From Oscillospiraceae bacterium (GTDB taxonomy: Bacteria > Bacillota > Clostridia > Oscillospirales > Acutalibacteraceae): DNA of 37,869 nt. The first letter of the stretch is position 1; each line of letters starts with the position of its first letter. The position numbers and the translations under genes were made by a program. Below are positions 25,039 through 34,624 of this stretch, in pieces. Where the stretch lies: NCBI GenBank assembly GCA_022508805.1, contig JAFLUM010000002.1:179394-217262 (forward strand). Reading direction: 5' to 3'. The notes under the pieces are model-generated. The model made no database searches and was not told the DNA's origin. It was given only the letters and a program-made list of their open reading frames with translations.

Positions 25039-26829
25039 ATGAAAATCAGTAACGATATTTTTTATGTGGGCGTTAACGACCACGAAATCGACCTTTTTGA
25101 AGGACAGTATGACGTGCCCAACGGCATGGCGTATAACTCTTATGTGATAATTGATGAAAAGGTTGCGGTCATTGATACGGTAGACAAAAATTTTACTCAC
25201 GAATGGCTTGATAATCTTGAAAAAGTACTTGACGGCAGAAAGCCAGATTATCTTATAGTACAGCATATGGAACCTGATCATTCCGCCAATATTGCTAATT
25301 TTATGAAGCTTTATACGGATACGACCGTTGTGTCCTCTCAGAAGGCTTTTGCAATGATGCAGAATTTCTTCGGCACGAATTTTGAGGACAGACAGATAGT
25401 TGTGGGTGAAGGAGATACCTTGGAGCTTGGTTCTCACACTCTCACATTTGTTACGGCGTCCATGGTACATTGGCCTGAGGTCATCGTTACCTATGACAGT
25501 AAGGACAAGGTTCTTTTCTCAGCGGACGGCTTCGGCAAATTCGGTGCGTTGGACGTTAAAGAGGATTGGGCTTGTGAGGCTCGCCGCTACTATTTCGGAA
25601 TAGTCGGCAAGTACGGTGCTCAGGTACAATCCCTTCTTAAAAAAGCTGCAACACTTGATATACAGACCATCTGCCCCCTGCACGGTCCTGTTTTGACTGA
25701 AAATCTCGGTTACTATATCGGTCTTTATGATACGTGGTCATCATATGCGGTCGAAAGTGAGGGCATTGTAATCGCATACACCTCAGTTTACGGACATACG
25801 AAAAAAGCTGTTGATGAGCTTGCGGAAAAGTTAAGGGCAAAAGGTTGCCCTAAAGTTGTTGTCAACGATCTTGCCAGATGTGATATGCCCGAGGCCGTTG
25901 AGGACGCATTCCGTTACGGCAAGCTTATTCTTGCAACGACGACATATAATGCCGATATTTTCCCGTTTATGAGGGAGTTTATTGAGTCTTTGACAGAACG
26001 TAACTTCCAAAACCGTAAGGTTGCTTTTATTGAAAACGGAAGCTGGGCTCCGCTGGCGGTAAAGGTTATGAAGGGAATGTTTGAAGGCTCTAAAAATCTC
26101 ACCTTTGCAAATAACGCCGTTCATATTAAATCTGCGTTAAATGACGAGAGCCGTACACAGCTTGATGCACTTGCGGACGAAATGTGCCAGGAATATCTCG
26201 CCACCCGTGAAGATACGGCAAATAAAAACGATTTGACCGCGCTGTTTAAAATCGGATACGGATTGTATGTTGTGACCACCAACGACGGCAAAAAAGATAA
26301 CGGACTTATTGTTAACACCGTTTCCCAAGTCACAAGCACGCCCAACCGCATTGCGGTAACTATAAACAAGGCAAACTACTCGCATCATACCATTAAGCAG
26401 ACAGGAGTTATGAACGTCAACTGCTTATCTGTTGATGCGCCGTTCAAAGTGTTTGAAAACTTCGGCTTTGTAAGCGGCAGAACCGTCAACAAATTTGAGG
26501 GTTGGGACACTCCACGTTCCGACAACGGACTTGTATTTTTACCGAGATATATCAACTCATTTATGTCGTTAAAGGTAGAGCAATATGTTGACCTTGACAC
26601 GCACGGAATGTTCATTTGCTCTGTTACGGAGGCAAGAGTTATTTCCGATAAAGAGACGATGACCTACAGCTATTATCAGAGCGATGTTAAGCCGAAGCCC
26701 GAAACCGCCGGCAAAAAAGGCTATGTCTGCAAGATTTGCGGTTATGTTCACGAGGGCGACGAGCTGCCCGACGACTTTGTATGTCCTCTTTGCAAACACG
26801 GCGCCGCTGATTTTGAGCCGATTGAATAA
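25039..26829 (+). CDS. Flavodiiron protein fused to flavin-reductase domain and rubredoxin
   Basis: A 596-residue O2 and/or NO reductase that detoxifies these gases in anaerobes. Four modules are visible. Residues 1-250 are the metallo-beta-lactamase-like diiron domain, with ligands in QHMEPDHS (His76, Glu78, Asp80, His81), His144, Asp163 and the His of CPLHGPV. Residues about 252-395 are a flavodoxin domain (IAYTSVYGHTKKAV). Residues about 405-545 are a flavin-reductase-like domain (KIGYGLYVVTTNDG...GLIVNTVSQVTSTPNRIAV). Residues about 550-596 are a rubredoxin with YVCKICGYVHEGD and CPLCKHG. In Moorella the last two modules form a separate protein, Hrb, that feeds electrons from NADH to the flavodiiron protein. 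The ATG has GAGGTG upstream; the longer frame of 13 codons is rejected. Confidence 0.95.
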   Translation: MKISNDIFYVGVNDHEIDLFEGQYDVPNGMAYNSYVIIDEKVAVIDTVDKNFTHEWLDNLEKVLDGRKPDYLIVQHMEPDHSANIANFMKLYTDTTVVSSQKAFAMMQNFFGTNFEDRQIVVGEGDTLELGSHTLTFVTASMVHWPEVIVTYDSKDKVLFSADGFGKFGALDVKEDWACEARRYYFGIVGKYGAQVQSLLKKAATLDIQTICPLHGPVLTENLGYYIGLYDTWSSYAVESEGIVIAYTSVYGHTKKAVDELAEKLRAKGCPKVVVNDLARCDMPEAVEDAFRYGKLILATTTYNADIFPFMREFIESLTERNFQNRKVAFIENGSWAPLAVKVMKGMFEGSKNLTFANNAVHIKSALNDESRTQLDALADEMCQEYLATREDTANKNDLTALFKIGYGLYVVTTNDGKKDNGLIVNTVSQVTSTPNRIAVTINKANYSHHTIKQTGVMNVNCLSVDAPFKVFENFGFVSGRTVNKFEGWDTPRSDNGLVFLPRYINSFMSLKVEQYVDLDTHGMFICSVTEARVISDKETMTYSYYQSDVKPKPETAGKKGYVCKICGYVHEGDELPDDFVCPLCKHGAADFEPIE

Positions 26830-27797
26830 TGGACAGCAATCTGCATAAACTGACCTTTGACGACATAAACAGCGCTGATTTTAAGCTGTATGAAAAAAAT
26901 CCGATCATAAAAAATTTCGGTGGCAGTTTTAACGCCGCTGATCCGTCAGTGCTGACTCCCAAAGAGTCAGGCGACGGACTGTGGCACCTTTTTTGCCATA
27001 CTTTTTTCGGAGTTTACCGCTTGGACAGTGACGACGGAATAAATTTTCGGTTTGTGGGAAAAGTTGTTCCCCGTGCGATGCGCCCGAATATAAACTGTAT
27101 CGGCGGCAGATATTACCTGTTTTATGAAAGAACGAAGCCGCTTTTGGGTAATGCATTAAGCCTTGTCGGCGGCAAATGGAAATCGGAGATATACGTCACA
27201 GAGTCAGATGACCTTGATAATTGGACTAAACCGCGACCGATCATATGCAAAACTCGTGATTTTGAAGCGGACCGCCGAGGTCAGGCGATTTCAAATCCGT
27301 TTTTAATAAAAATCGGCGACACTTACCGTATGTATTACTCCTGCGGGCAGACGTTTATAAAGGACTGCGGATTTTGTGAGCCGACCTACATAAATTATGC
27401 AGAAAGCAACAACATTGCAGACGGATATGTCTCGCGGACTGAGCCGATAATTCGTCCCGATAAAAATGACGAGCATCTTAATCTGTGCTCGGGATGCATT
27501 AAGGTTTACAGGCTTGCAGACTGCTACATAGGACTGCAAAACGGCATATTTGAAAAAGACGGAAAAAGCCATTCGGCAATAATGCTGCTGCGCTCCGACG
27601 GCGGAATAAAATTTGGCTTTGTAAAGGAATTTCTTACTCCGAGAGTGTGCGGTGATAACGACTGGATGGCGCAATACGTGTACGCCTGCTGTCTTACTTA
27701 TTACGAAAACAGGTTAAGGCTATATTTCAACGCACGTAACACTTCGGATTTGTTAAAAGGCAGAGAATGTATAGGGCTTTATGAAGCGCAAATGTAA
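26829..27797 (+). CDS. Beta-propeller glycoside hydrolase-like protein (GH43/GH32-type fold)
   Basis: A 322-residue cytoplasmic protein (no signal peptide) whose sequence follows the five-bladed propeller of the GH43/GH32/GH130 group: FNAADPSVLTP with the blade-one Asp, DGLWHLFCHTFFGVYRLDSDDGINF, YYLFYERTK, EIYVTESDDLDNWTKP, and YRMYYSCGQT. Individual substrates cannot be told, and the family could also act as a phosphorylase. The ATG overlaps the flavodiiron stop codon by one base, so the two are cotranscribed even though the functions seem unrelated. It converges with a GH38 alpha-mannosidase gene, which makes carbohydrate (possibly mannoside) processing a theme of the locus. Confidence 0.78.
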   Translation: MDSNLHKLTFDDINSADFKLYEKNPIIKNFGGSFNAADPSVLTPKESGDGLWHLFCHTFFGVYRLDSDDGINFRFVGKVVPRAMRPNINCIGGRYYLFYERTKPLLGNALSLVGGKWKSEIYVTESDDLDNWTKPRPIICKTRDFEADRRGQAISNPFLIKIGDTYRMYYSCGQTFIKDCGFCEPTYINYAESNNIADGYVSRTEPIIRPDKNDEHLNLCSGCIKVYRLADCYIGLQNGIFEKDGKSHSAIMLLRSDGGIKFGFVKEFLTPRVCGDNDWMAQYVYACCLTYYENRLRLYFNARNTSDLLKGRECIGLYEAQM

Positions 27798-27824
27798 CTG
27801 AAATCAACAAAAATTCACTTTTAA

Positions 27825-27873
27825 CGCCCTCAGTCAAAGCTGACGCTTTGCCAGCCCCCTCAAAAAGGGAGCG
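27825..27873. repeat. Dispersed hairpin repeat, clostridial CCCTCAGTC type
   Basis: The stretch starting CGCCCTCAGTCAAAGC contains a hairpin CAAAGC-TGAC-GCTTTG (27835-27850) followed by CCCCCT...AGGGAG. I recall near-identical units scattered between genes in Faecalibacterium-like and other Ruminococcaceae genomes. The copy looks truncated on its right side. Confidence 0.5.
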
Positions 27874-27900
27874 GATATAATCTCTAACATTCAAAATGAA

Positions 27901-27932
27901 ACGGCAAGGGATCGCTCCCCTGCCGTTTTTTG
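27901..27932. terminator. Terminator between the convergent glycosidase genes
   Basis: ACGGCAAGGG (27901-27910) pairs with CCCCTGCCGT (27917-27926) with one mismatch and a 6-base loop, followed by TTTTTT on the plus strand. A-rich sequence on the left lets it also serve the minus-strand mannosidase. Confidence 0.85.
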
Positions 27933-27943
27933 TGCATTTTCTT

Positions 27944-30900
27944 TTAAACAGTAACCTTGACCGTCATTATTTCATAGGGTTTAAAGTCAAGCTTAATGCT
28001 GTTATTCTGAACCTCAAGTTCACAGATATTATTTTCAAGCATATCGCAAAGGTATGCTTTTTTAATGTCAAAGCCGAACGATAAATTGGCTGACGTGCGC
28101 TTATTATAATACTCGCATCCGCGAAGGATCATACTGTCGCCGTCCTCAGCCATTTTTGCCGTTTCAAAAATAACGTTTTCGCTGTCCACCGAGAAGAAAG
28201 AATATTTCCCGGGCAAAGTGCCTGTGCCGCCCGCTTTTGCAGTGAGCATAGGAACGTTTATATCATACGCTTTTTGTATTGTTCCCGCCTCACGGTAATC
28301 GCCTGCGTGAGGATAAAGGGAATACGTAAAGTGATGCTCGCATTTATCGGCATCGGGATCGGGGAATGTTCCGCATTTGAGCATTGTAAGGCTCATCACG
28401 CCGTCGTGAATGGCATGACCGTATTTGCAGTCGTTGATAAGGCTTACGCCGTAGCCGTACTCCGACAAATCGCAGTATTTATGAGCGCAGACCTCAAAAC
28501 GGGCGGCATCCCAGCTAGTATTTTTATGTGTGGGACGTTCAACTGAGCCGAATTGAATATCGTAAACCGCCTTGTTGGAGTTTATATCCACGGGGAACGC
28601 TGTTTTGAGCACCAGATGCGACTCTTTCCAGTCAATAAATGTGTCAAAGTCAATGCGGTCGATATTATTGTAAAGATAAATGCTTTGAACTATGGCGCTG
28701 TTTTTGAATTTCTTTGTGATTTTAAGTCCCGCGCGCTCGCCTTCGTTGAGTATCTCCACTGATTCGACCGAATCAGCCTCCCAATGCTTTTCAGTATAAT
28801 AGCTGCTTATCTCCCAGTTATCATACTCGCGGGGATAATCCTCATAAGCTGTGATCACGTTGCCGCGCTGACCGTTTTTGAGCACCTCGCGGTTATTGCG
28901 CTTATCAAAAATCGAAGTAAACGTACCCTTTTCGTCAAGAACAAGACGGAAAAAGTCATTCTCTATTGATGAATCCGTAACGGTAACTCTTGATTTTTCA
29001 TCTGCGAATTTTACGGTTTTATAACCTTTTGCAGGGATGTTCTCGGCATAATAATATTTACCGTCGATTTCGACTGCACCGCTGTTCGTGAAGGAATGGG
29101 GATTGAATACAACGTAGCCGTCGGTATCAACATTTTCGGCAATTGTGTTCACGGCACTTTTAATTATTCCGTTACCGACCTTGCCGATTTGCTCATACTG
29201 CTCGCGGGATACCTCATAAACCTCTTTTATGGACGAGCCCGGGATAATATCGTGGAACTGATTGAGCAGTACCGTTTCCCAAGAATTCTGCAATTCCGTT
29301 TTCGGGTATTCCTTACCGCAAAGCTGACGGGACATAAGTGCCAGTGTCTCTGCTCTTTGGAGCATAAATTCGCTCTTACGGTTATAGCGCTTATTCCTCG
29401 CCTGTGAAGTATATGTACCTCTGTGGAATTCGAGGTACAGTTCTCCTGACCAATGAGGGAGTTTGGGGTTGTTCACGGTCTTTCGGCGAACATCCTCCAA
29501 AAAATCTCCCGAATATCCCATTTTGGCGGTGGATGTTCCCGGGATTCCGTGCTTTAAGCGGTCATAATATTCCAAATCCTTGCGGATAGGTCCTCCGCCT
29601 CCGTCGCCGTATCCGAATGTTATGAGCACATCGTCATAAAGCTCCTTTTGCTGATAACGGTCATATGCGCCGCGAAGCTGATTGGCGTTGAGCTTGGCGT
29701 TATATGTAACGTTTGTCGCCGGTTCCTTACCCTTCACCTTATCCTGCGCGGTCATAAAGTAAGTGAAAATGGGGGTGTTGTCGATGCCGTGCCAAATGAA
29801 TGTATCGTAAGGCATTTTATTCATTTCGTTCCAGCCGATTTTTGAGGTTATGAACTTATCAATGCCGCACTTTTGCATAATTTGCGGAAGCGCCGCAGAA
29901 TAGCCGAAAACGTCAGGCAGCCAAAGCACACGGCTGTCAACGCCGAATTCTTCTTTTATAAAGCGTTTGCCGTAAAGGAACTGACGCACAAGGCTCTCGC
30001 CGCTTGACAGGTTGCAGTCAGCCTCGATCCACATTCCGCCTTCGACTTCCCATCTGCCCTGCTTGACCATTTCCTTGACTTCGCTATACAGCTCGGGGCT
30101 TTCCTCTTTAAGAAATTTATAAAGCTGTGGCTGGCTTGACATAAATTTGTATTCTGGATACTTTTTCATAAGTGCCAGCACGGTTGAGAATGAGCGCAAC
30201 ACTTTTTCACGGGTTTGGGCAAGAGTCCACTCCCACGCCACGTCAATGTGAGTGTGTCCTATACAGATAGCGTGTATTTCGCCCTCACGGCAGTATTTTC
30301 CGTAGAACTCGTTTTGAAGGTATTCCTCTGCCTTTTCAAGGGAAGCGTAATACTCCTCGGAATAGGGCTCACGCATATCAATAAAATTGATGGCGTTATT
30401 AAGATGCTTTTTGATTTCAAAATAGTTACGGGAATTTTCATCCTCATATTCAAGTATTTCAAAAGGCACTTTTAAATCATAATAAAGTTTTCTAATCTTT
30501 TTATCTATCAGGCGTAAAGTTGCAATAAAATCAACGTGCTCAGGGAAAACACTGCCTGTGTAAGCGTAAAGGTAAATTTCATAAGTGCCGGGACCGTCTA
30601 AAAATACCTCACGATGATTTTTGTCGATTCCCTGCACCAGTTTCCCGTTAACGTATGCTATAAACTGAGGGTTAACGTCTGCCCAGCCGACAGTTGCATC
30701 TGATGCTATTGAAAGCTCCGCCTCGCCTTCCGCAAAATCTTCAGGCACGGTTACTTTTTTGTAAAACCAAGCGTGTTTATCGCATTCCCCTGCCCAACGG
30801 TCTTTATATGTTACAAATTCACGGAATGTTCCGTCAATTTCAGGCAATTCGTTGCCCGATTTATAACCGCACTCCTTATATAAAAATCCGTCTTGCTGAA

Positions 30901-30976
30901 CGCTTGTTTTTACAATCAAGCGCTCAAATTCTTCTAAAAAGACTCTTATTCTGTCCTCAATAAAATCTTTGATCAT
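27944..30976 (-). CDS. Alpha-mannosidase, glycoside hydrolase family 38
   Basis: A 1010-residue intracellular retaining alpha-mannosidase; no signal peptide is present. An N-terminal beta-rich domain (about residues 1-225) is followed by the catalytic domain with the zinc-binding GHTHIDVAWEWTLAQTREK near residue 240, the nucleophile region GGMWIEADCNLSSGESLVRQ (Asp in EAD) and WLPDVFGYSAALPQIMQKCG, then the C-terminal beta-sandwich domains. Length and order match bacterial GH38 enzymes. A ribosome binding site (GAAAGG) precedes the ATG. It lies 14 bases after folC in the same direction, so it appears to be the last gene of the nadB-nadC-folC run. It converges with the beta-propeller glycosidase gene. 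Confidence 0.95.
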   Translation of the reverse strand: MIKDFIEDRIRVFLEEFERLIVKTSVQQDGFLYKECGYKSGNELPEIDGTFREFVTYKDRWAGECDKHAWFYKKVTVPEDFAEGEAELSIASDATVGWADVNPQFIAYVNGKLVQGIDKNHREVFLDGPGTYEIYLYAYTGSVFPEHVDFIATLRLIDKKIRKLYYDLKVPFEILEYEDENSRNYFEIKKHLNNAINFIDMREPYSEEYYASLEKAEEYLQNEFYGKYCREGEIHAICIGHTHIDVAWEWTLAQTREKVLRSFSTVLALMKKYPEYKFMSSQPQLYKFLKEESPELYSEVKEMVKQGRWEVEGGMWIEADCNLSSGESLVRQFLYGKRFIKEEFGVDSRVLWLPDVFGYSAALPQIMQKCGIDKFITSKIGWNEMNKMPYDTFIWHGIDNTPIFTYFMTAQDKVKGKEPATNVTYNAKLNANQLRGAYDRYQQKELYDDVLITFGYGDGGGGPIRKDLEYYDRLKHGIPGTSTAKMGYSGDFLEDVRRKTVNNPKLPHWSGELYLEFHRGTYTSQARNKRYNRKSEFMLQRAETLALMSRQLCGKEYPKTELQNSWETVLLNQFHDIIPGSSIKEVYEVSREQYEQIGKVGNGIIKSAVNTIAENVDTDGYVVFNPHSFTNSGAVEIDGKYYYAENIPAKGYKTVKFADEKSRVTVTDSSIENDFFRLVLDEKGTFTSIFDKRNNREVLKNGQRGNVITAYEDYPREYDNWEISSYYTEKHWEADSVESVEILNEGERAGLKITKKFKNSAIVQSIYLYNNIDRIDFDTFIDWKESHLVLKTAFPVDINSNKAVYDIQFGSVERPTHKNTSWDAARFEVCAHKYCDLSEYGYGVSLINDCKYGHAIHDGVMSLTMLKCGTFPDPDADKCEHHFTYSLYPHAGDYREAGTIQKAYDINVPMLTAKAGGTGTLPGKYSFFSVDSENVIFETAKMAEDGDSMILRGCEYYNKRTSANLSFGFDIKKAYLCDMLENNICELEVQNNSIKLDFKPYEIMTVKVTV

Positions 30977-30990
30977 AGTTTTTACCTTTC

Positions 30991-32232
30991 TTAAAATATG
31001 TCACTTATTAAATAAAACGAACCGCATACAAGAACGGTATCATCTTTTTCTGAGGTTAAAATAAGACGGTCATAGGCTTCTTTGGGATCACTTATAAATT
31101 CGCAATTATCACAGTATTTTTGAGCGATTTTCATTAAGTCTTTGCCGTCCATTGCCCGCGGATTTGAGGGCGTGACAGTCATCACGGACTTACAAAGCGG
31201 TACAATGTTTTTAATGTAGCTTTCGGTGTCCTTGTCCGCCATCATACCGATAAGAAGGCGTATATTTTTCACGTTGTTTTTTAAAAGATAATTACGCAAA
31301 GCCAATGAACAGCCCTCGTTGTGACCGCCGTCACGGATAACAAGTGGATCATTCCCAATTATCTCCATACGCGCAGTCATTCGGGTTTTTGATATTCCGT
31401 CCTTAATCGCTTTTGAACTTACACCTATTGCCTTTGCCGCTTCAATGGCGTTTACGGCGTTCTCAATTTGGTGCTCTCCTGCAAGGGTGATTTTGTATTT
31501 TTCTTCGTTATATAGAAACTCTGTGCCTAAAATGCTTTCAGATATGATTTTTGCTCTTTGGGGATCGGTTTTTATTAGTTTTCCGCCGCGTTCGGACACG
31601 GTTTGTTCTATTACCATTATGGCATCATCGGTTTGATTAAGTGATGTTATAACCTTAGAACCGTTTTTGATTATTCCGCATTTTTCAAAGGCTATTTTTG
31701 AAACCGTGTCACCTAAAATCGCCGTATGGTCAAGGGAAATTGAGGTGATAACCACAGTCTCGGGAGCCTTTAACACATTTGTCGCATCAAAGCGTCCGCC
31801 CAATCCCACCTCGATCACGGCGCAGTCGCATCCGCTTTCATAAAAGCAGAGGAAAGCCGCCGCGGTTATGGCTTCAAACTCGGTGATAATAATGTTATTT
31901 TTATTTAATTCTTCGATTTTTTCGCGAACTTTAGTAACACGCTGGGCTAAAAATTCTCCGTCAACGTTTTTGCCGTCAATTTGTATGCGTTCACAAAAGC
32001 TGATGACGTAAGGCGATACAAACAGTCCTGTTTTGTGTCCGTCACATATAAGAGCGTTTGCTATCATCGTCGAGGTTGAGCCTTTTCCGTTGGTGCCTGC
32101 AACGTGCACGGTTTTTATTTTGTCCTGCGGATCGCCGAGAAACTTTAAAAGCATTCGAATACGCTCAAGTCCCGGTTTTATCCCAAATGCCAGCAGAGAG
32201 TGGATATATTCAACAGATTGAGTATAATTCAT
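30991..32232 (-). CDS. folC: Folylpolyglutamate synthase / dihydrofolate synthase
   Basis: FolC adds glutamate to dihydropteroate and then extends the polyglutamate chain of folates. The 413-residue product has the Mur-ligase-like ATP-binding loop HVAGTNGKGSTSTMIANAL at about residues 43-61, the family's GLGGRFDATNV near residue 140, SLDHTAILGDTV and a C-terminal ligase domain. The start MNYTQSVEYIHSLLAFGIKPGLERI is typical of the family. It lies 2 bases after nadC with the same direction. No other folate gene is in the window. Confidence 0.95.
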   Translation of the reverse strand: MNYTQSVEYIHSLLAFGIKPGLERIRMLLKFLGDPQDKIKTVHVAGTNGKGSTSTMIANALICDGHKTGLFVSPYVISFCERIQIDGKNVDGEFLAQRVTKVREKIEELNKNNIIITEFEAITAAAFLCFYESGCDCAVIEVGLGGRFDATNVLKAPETVVITSISLDHTAILGDTVSKIAFEKCGIIKNGSKVITSLNQTDDAIMVIEQTVSERGGKLIKTDPQRAKIISESILGTEFLYNEEKYKITLAGEHQIENAVNAIEAAKAIGVSSKAIKDGISKTRMTARMEIIGNDPLVIRDGGHNEGCSLALRNYLLKNNVKNIRLLIGMMADKDTESYIKNIVPLCKSVMTVTPSNPRAMDGKDLMKIAQKYCDNCEFISDPKEAYDRLILTSEKDDTVLVCGSFYLISDIF

Positions 32233-32234
32233 AT

Positions 32235-33071
32235 TTATTTCATCTTCATTGAGATGTCAAATGCCTTGACGGAGTGTGTAAGGGCACCGAGAGAAATGAT
32301 GTCTACGCCTGTTTTTGCCACGTCGGCAATATTTTCAAGAGTTATGGAGCCCGATGCCTCGGTTTTGGCTCTGCCGCCGATATATTCAACACATTCTGCC
32401 ATCTGCTCATTTGTCATATTGTCAAGCATAATAATATCTGCACCGGCGGTCACAGCCTCTTTGACTTCGCCCAAGTCTCTTGTTTCGACCTCGATTTTTA
32501 CCATATGACCGAGCTTTTCACGAAGAGCCGCTACGGCTTTCAAAATACCGCCGCCTGCATCAATATGATTGTCCTTGAGCATTGCGCCGTCAGAAAGATT
32601 ATAACGGTGATTTTTTCCGCCGCCGCAGACCACGGCGTATTTTTGAAGAGCACGAAGTCCCGGAAGAGTTTTTCGGGTGTCGGTAACAGCCGCTTTGGTT
32701 CCCTTGCAAAGCTCAACTGCCTTGTTTGTCATTGTGGCAATGCCCGACATATGCTGAATAAGATTGAGTGCCGTGCGCTCACCTTTTAAGAGAGACGATG
32801 TTTTTCCGCTGAATTCAACTATTATGTCGCCCTTTGCTACCTTGTCTCCGTCTTTTTTATAAGCGGTATAGAAAAATGTTTCGTCCAAAAGCTCGAACGT
32901 ACGCATAGCCGCGTCCAGTCCGCACAGTACGCCGTCAGCCTTAGCTACAAAATACGCATCATTTCGCTGATTTTCGGGAATAAGATAATCAGTCGACACG
33001 TCAATATAATTGATGTCCTCACTGATAGCTTTTTTAATAAGCTCATCCAAATAAAATCGGTTAAGCGTCAT
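32235..33071 (-). CDS. nadC: Nicotinate-nucleotide pyrophosphorylase (quinolinate phosphoribosyltransferase)
   Basis: NadC converts quinolinate and PRPP to nicotinic acid mononucleotide in de novo NAD synthesis. The 278-residue product has the N-terminal LIPENQRNDAYFVAKADGVLCG, the PRPP/quinolinate-binding KAAVTDTRKTLPGLRALQKYAVVCGGGKNHR (shortened: VTDTRKTLPGLR, GGGKNHR), DGAMLKDNH and the barrel's VEVETRDL and ADIIMLDN motifs. Length is standard. Its ATG overlaps the nadB stop by 4 bases, so the two are translationally coupled. Confidence 0.97.
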   Translation of the reverse strand: MTLNRFYLDELIKKAISEDINYIDVSTDYLIPENQRNDAYFVAKADGVLCGLDAAMRTFELLDETFFYTAYKKDGDKVAKGDIIVEFSGKTSSLLKGERTALNLIQHMSGIATMTNKAVELCKGTKAAVTDTRKTLPGLRALQKYAVVCGGGKNHRYNLSDGAMLKDNHIDAGGGILKAVAALREKLGHMVKIEVETRDLGEVKEAVTAGADIIMLDNMTNEQMAECVEYIGGRAKTEASGSITLENIADVAKTGVDIISLGALTHSVKAFDISMKMK

Positions 33072-34534
33072 TTTTCGCTTACCTCCTTCAAGATAATATA
33101 CGCTACGGTGGCAAGGCTCAACGCCTCGCAGTAATCGGTAGTTATTTTAAATCTGCCGTTTTTGAGTCGCCTTAAAAGCTCGCTCACGCGCTTATATCCC
33201 GTTCTGACCGCATCGTCATTGGCGGGCATTACGAAATGCGAGCGCTGCATAATACCCCGTATTTCGGTACGTACGCCCTTCATAAGCGGCGCACCGTCAA
33301 GCTCCACGGGCGGTATATAGGTGTCACGAACCTTCGGGTAACCCAATTCGATACAGCGTTCAATATCATCGGCACAGCGTTTGGCGAATACCAAAGCCTC
33401 CAAAAGAGAGTTGCTTGCAAGCCGGTTTTTGCCGTGAACGCCTGTATTGGAGCATTCGCCCACTGCATAAAGGCGTGAAACGGTGGTTCTTGAGTTTAAA
33501 TCAACCTCTATTCCGCCCATCAGATAATGCTGACACGGGAAAATCGGAATAAGATCTTTTGTTATGTCCACGTTATATTTTAAACAGCCCTCGTAAATGC
33601 CGGGGAAACGGTTTAACAGATATTCGCGGTCACGGTGAGTAATATCAAGATAAAAGTTGTTACTGCCCGTGCGGCGGGATTCTATTATTATCGCCTTTGA
33701 CACAACGTCACGTGGGGCAAGCTCCAATCTTTCGTCATAGCGGTGCATAAATCTCTCTTTATTGCAGTTGAGAAGGTATGCGCCCTCACCTCTTACCGCC
33801 TCGCTGATTAAAAACTGCTCTCTGCCGTCGGAATTGAAAGCGGTGGGGTGAAACTGAACATAGCTTAAATTTTTTATTCTTGCGCCAAGCTCGTACGCAA
33901 GACGTATTCCGTCACCCGTGGCAACTGACGGATTGGTCGTGTATTTATAAACTCTGCCGATTCCGCCCGTAGCAAGTACGCAATAGCTCGCCAAATATTC
34001 GTCATATCCGCCGTCTGTCAGCGCATGGGCACAGATGCCGCTTTTCACTCTTGAAAGCTTGAATACAGGGGCATTTTCAACAAGCGTTATATTGCTTTTT
34101 TCGCGTACTTTTTTTAGGAGCTTGTCAACGATTTCGGCGCCTGTGGTGTCCTTATGATGGACTATTCTTCTGCGGCTGTGACCGCCCTCCAGCGTTTTTT
34201 GCAGAGTTCCGTCAGCATTTTTATCAAAATCCACGCCGTATTCCATAATTTTGCGAACCTGATCGGGTCCCTCGTGCACAAGAACGGTCACGGCATCAAT
34301 GTCGTTGGCATGCTGACCTGCGATCATAGTGTCCTCAATGTGCAAATCAAAGCTGTCATTTTCAAAGCTCAACACCGAAGCCACGCCGCCCTGAGCCAAG
34401 GAGCTGTTTGAAAGAGTGTCCTTATTTTTTGAAAGGACGGTAATATTAAAATTTTCAGGCAGGCAAAGAGCGGTATACAGTCCTGCCGCGCCGCAGCCGA
34501 CTATTAAAACATCGCACCTTTTAAGCATATTCAT
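33068..34534 (-). CDS. nadB: L-aspartate oxidase
   Basis: NadB is an FAD flavoprotein that oxidises L-aspartate to iminoaspartate, the first de novo step to NAD; in anaerobes fumarate replaces oxygen. The 488-residue product has the FAD-binding VLIVGCGAAGLYTALCLPE at the N-terminus, SSLAQGGVASVL, the catalytic-site ATGGIGRVY and HPTA, GEGAYL, and a C-terminal RLASNSLLEALVFAKRC. Compared with Escherichia coli NadB (540 residues) the C-terminal helical domain is shorter. Two ATGs lie near the start; the first (34534) is kept, but the second, 6 bases later, is nearly as good. The quinolinate synthase gene nadA, usual between or next to nadB and nadC, is not in the window. Confidence 0.95.
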   Translation of the reverse strand: MNMLKRCDVLIVGCGAAGLYTALCLPENFNITVLSKNKDTLSNSSLAQGGVASVLSFENDSFDLHIEDTMIAGQHANDIDAVTVLVHEGPDQVRKIMEYGVDFDKNADGTLQKTLEGGHSRRRIVHHKDTTGAEIVDKLLKKVREKSNITLVENAPVFKLSRVKSGICAHALTDGGYDEYLASYCVLATGGIGRVYKYTTNPSVATGDGIRLAYELGARIKNLSYVQFHPTAFNSDGREQFLISEAVRGEGAYLLNCNKERFMHRYDERLELAPRDVVSKAIIIESRRTGSNNFYLDITHRDREYLLNRFPGIYEGCLKYNVDITKDLIPIFPCQHYLMGGIEVDLNSRTTVSRLYAVGECSNTGVHGKNRLASNSLLEALVFAKRCADDIERCIELGYPKVRDTYIPPVELDGAPLMKGVRTEIRGIMQRSHFVMPANDDAVRTGYKRVSELLRRLKNGRFKITTDYCEALSLATVAYIILKEVSEK

Positions 34535-34624
34535 ATATCCTTTCTAAGGCGAACTTATACAAATAACATAATAACACATATTTATGAAAAATAACAGGAT
34601 TTTTTCCATATTTTATAACTTTCA

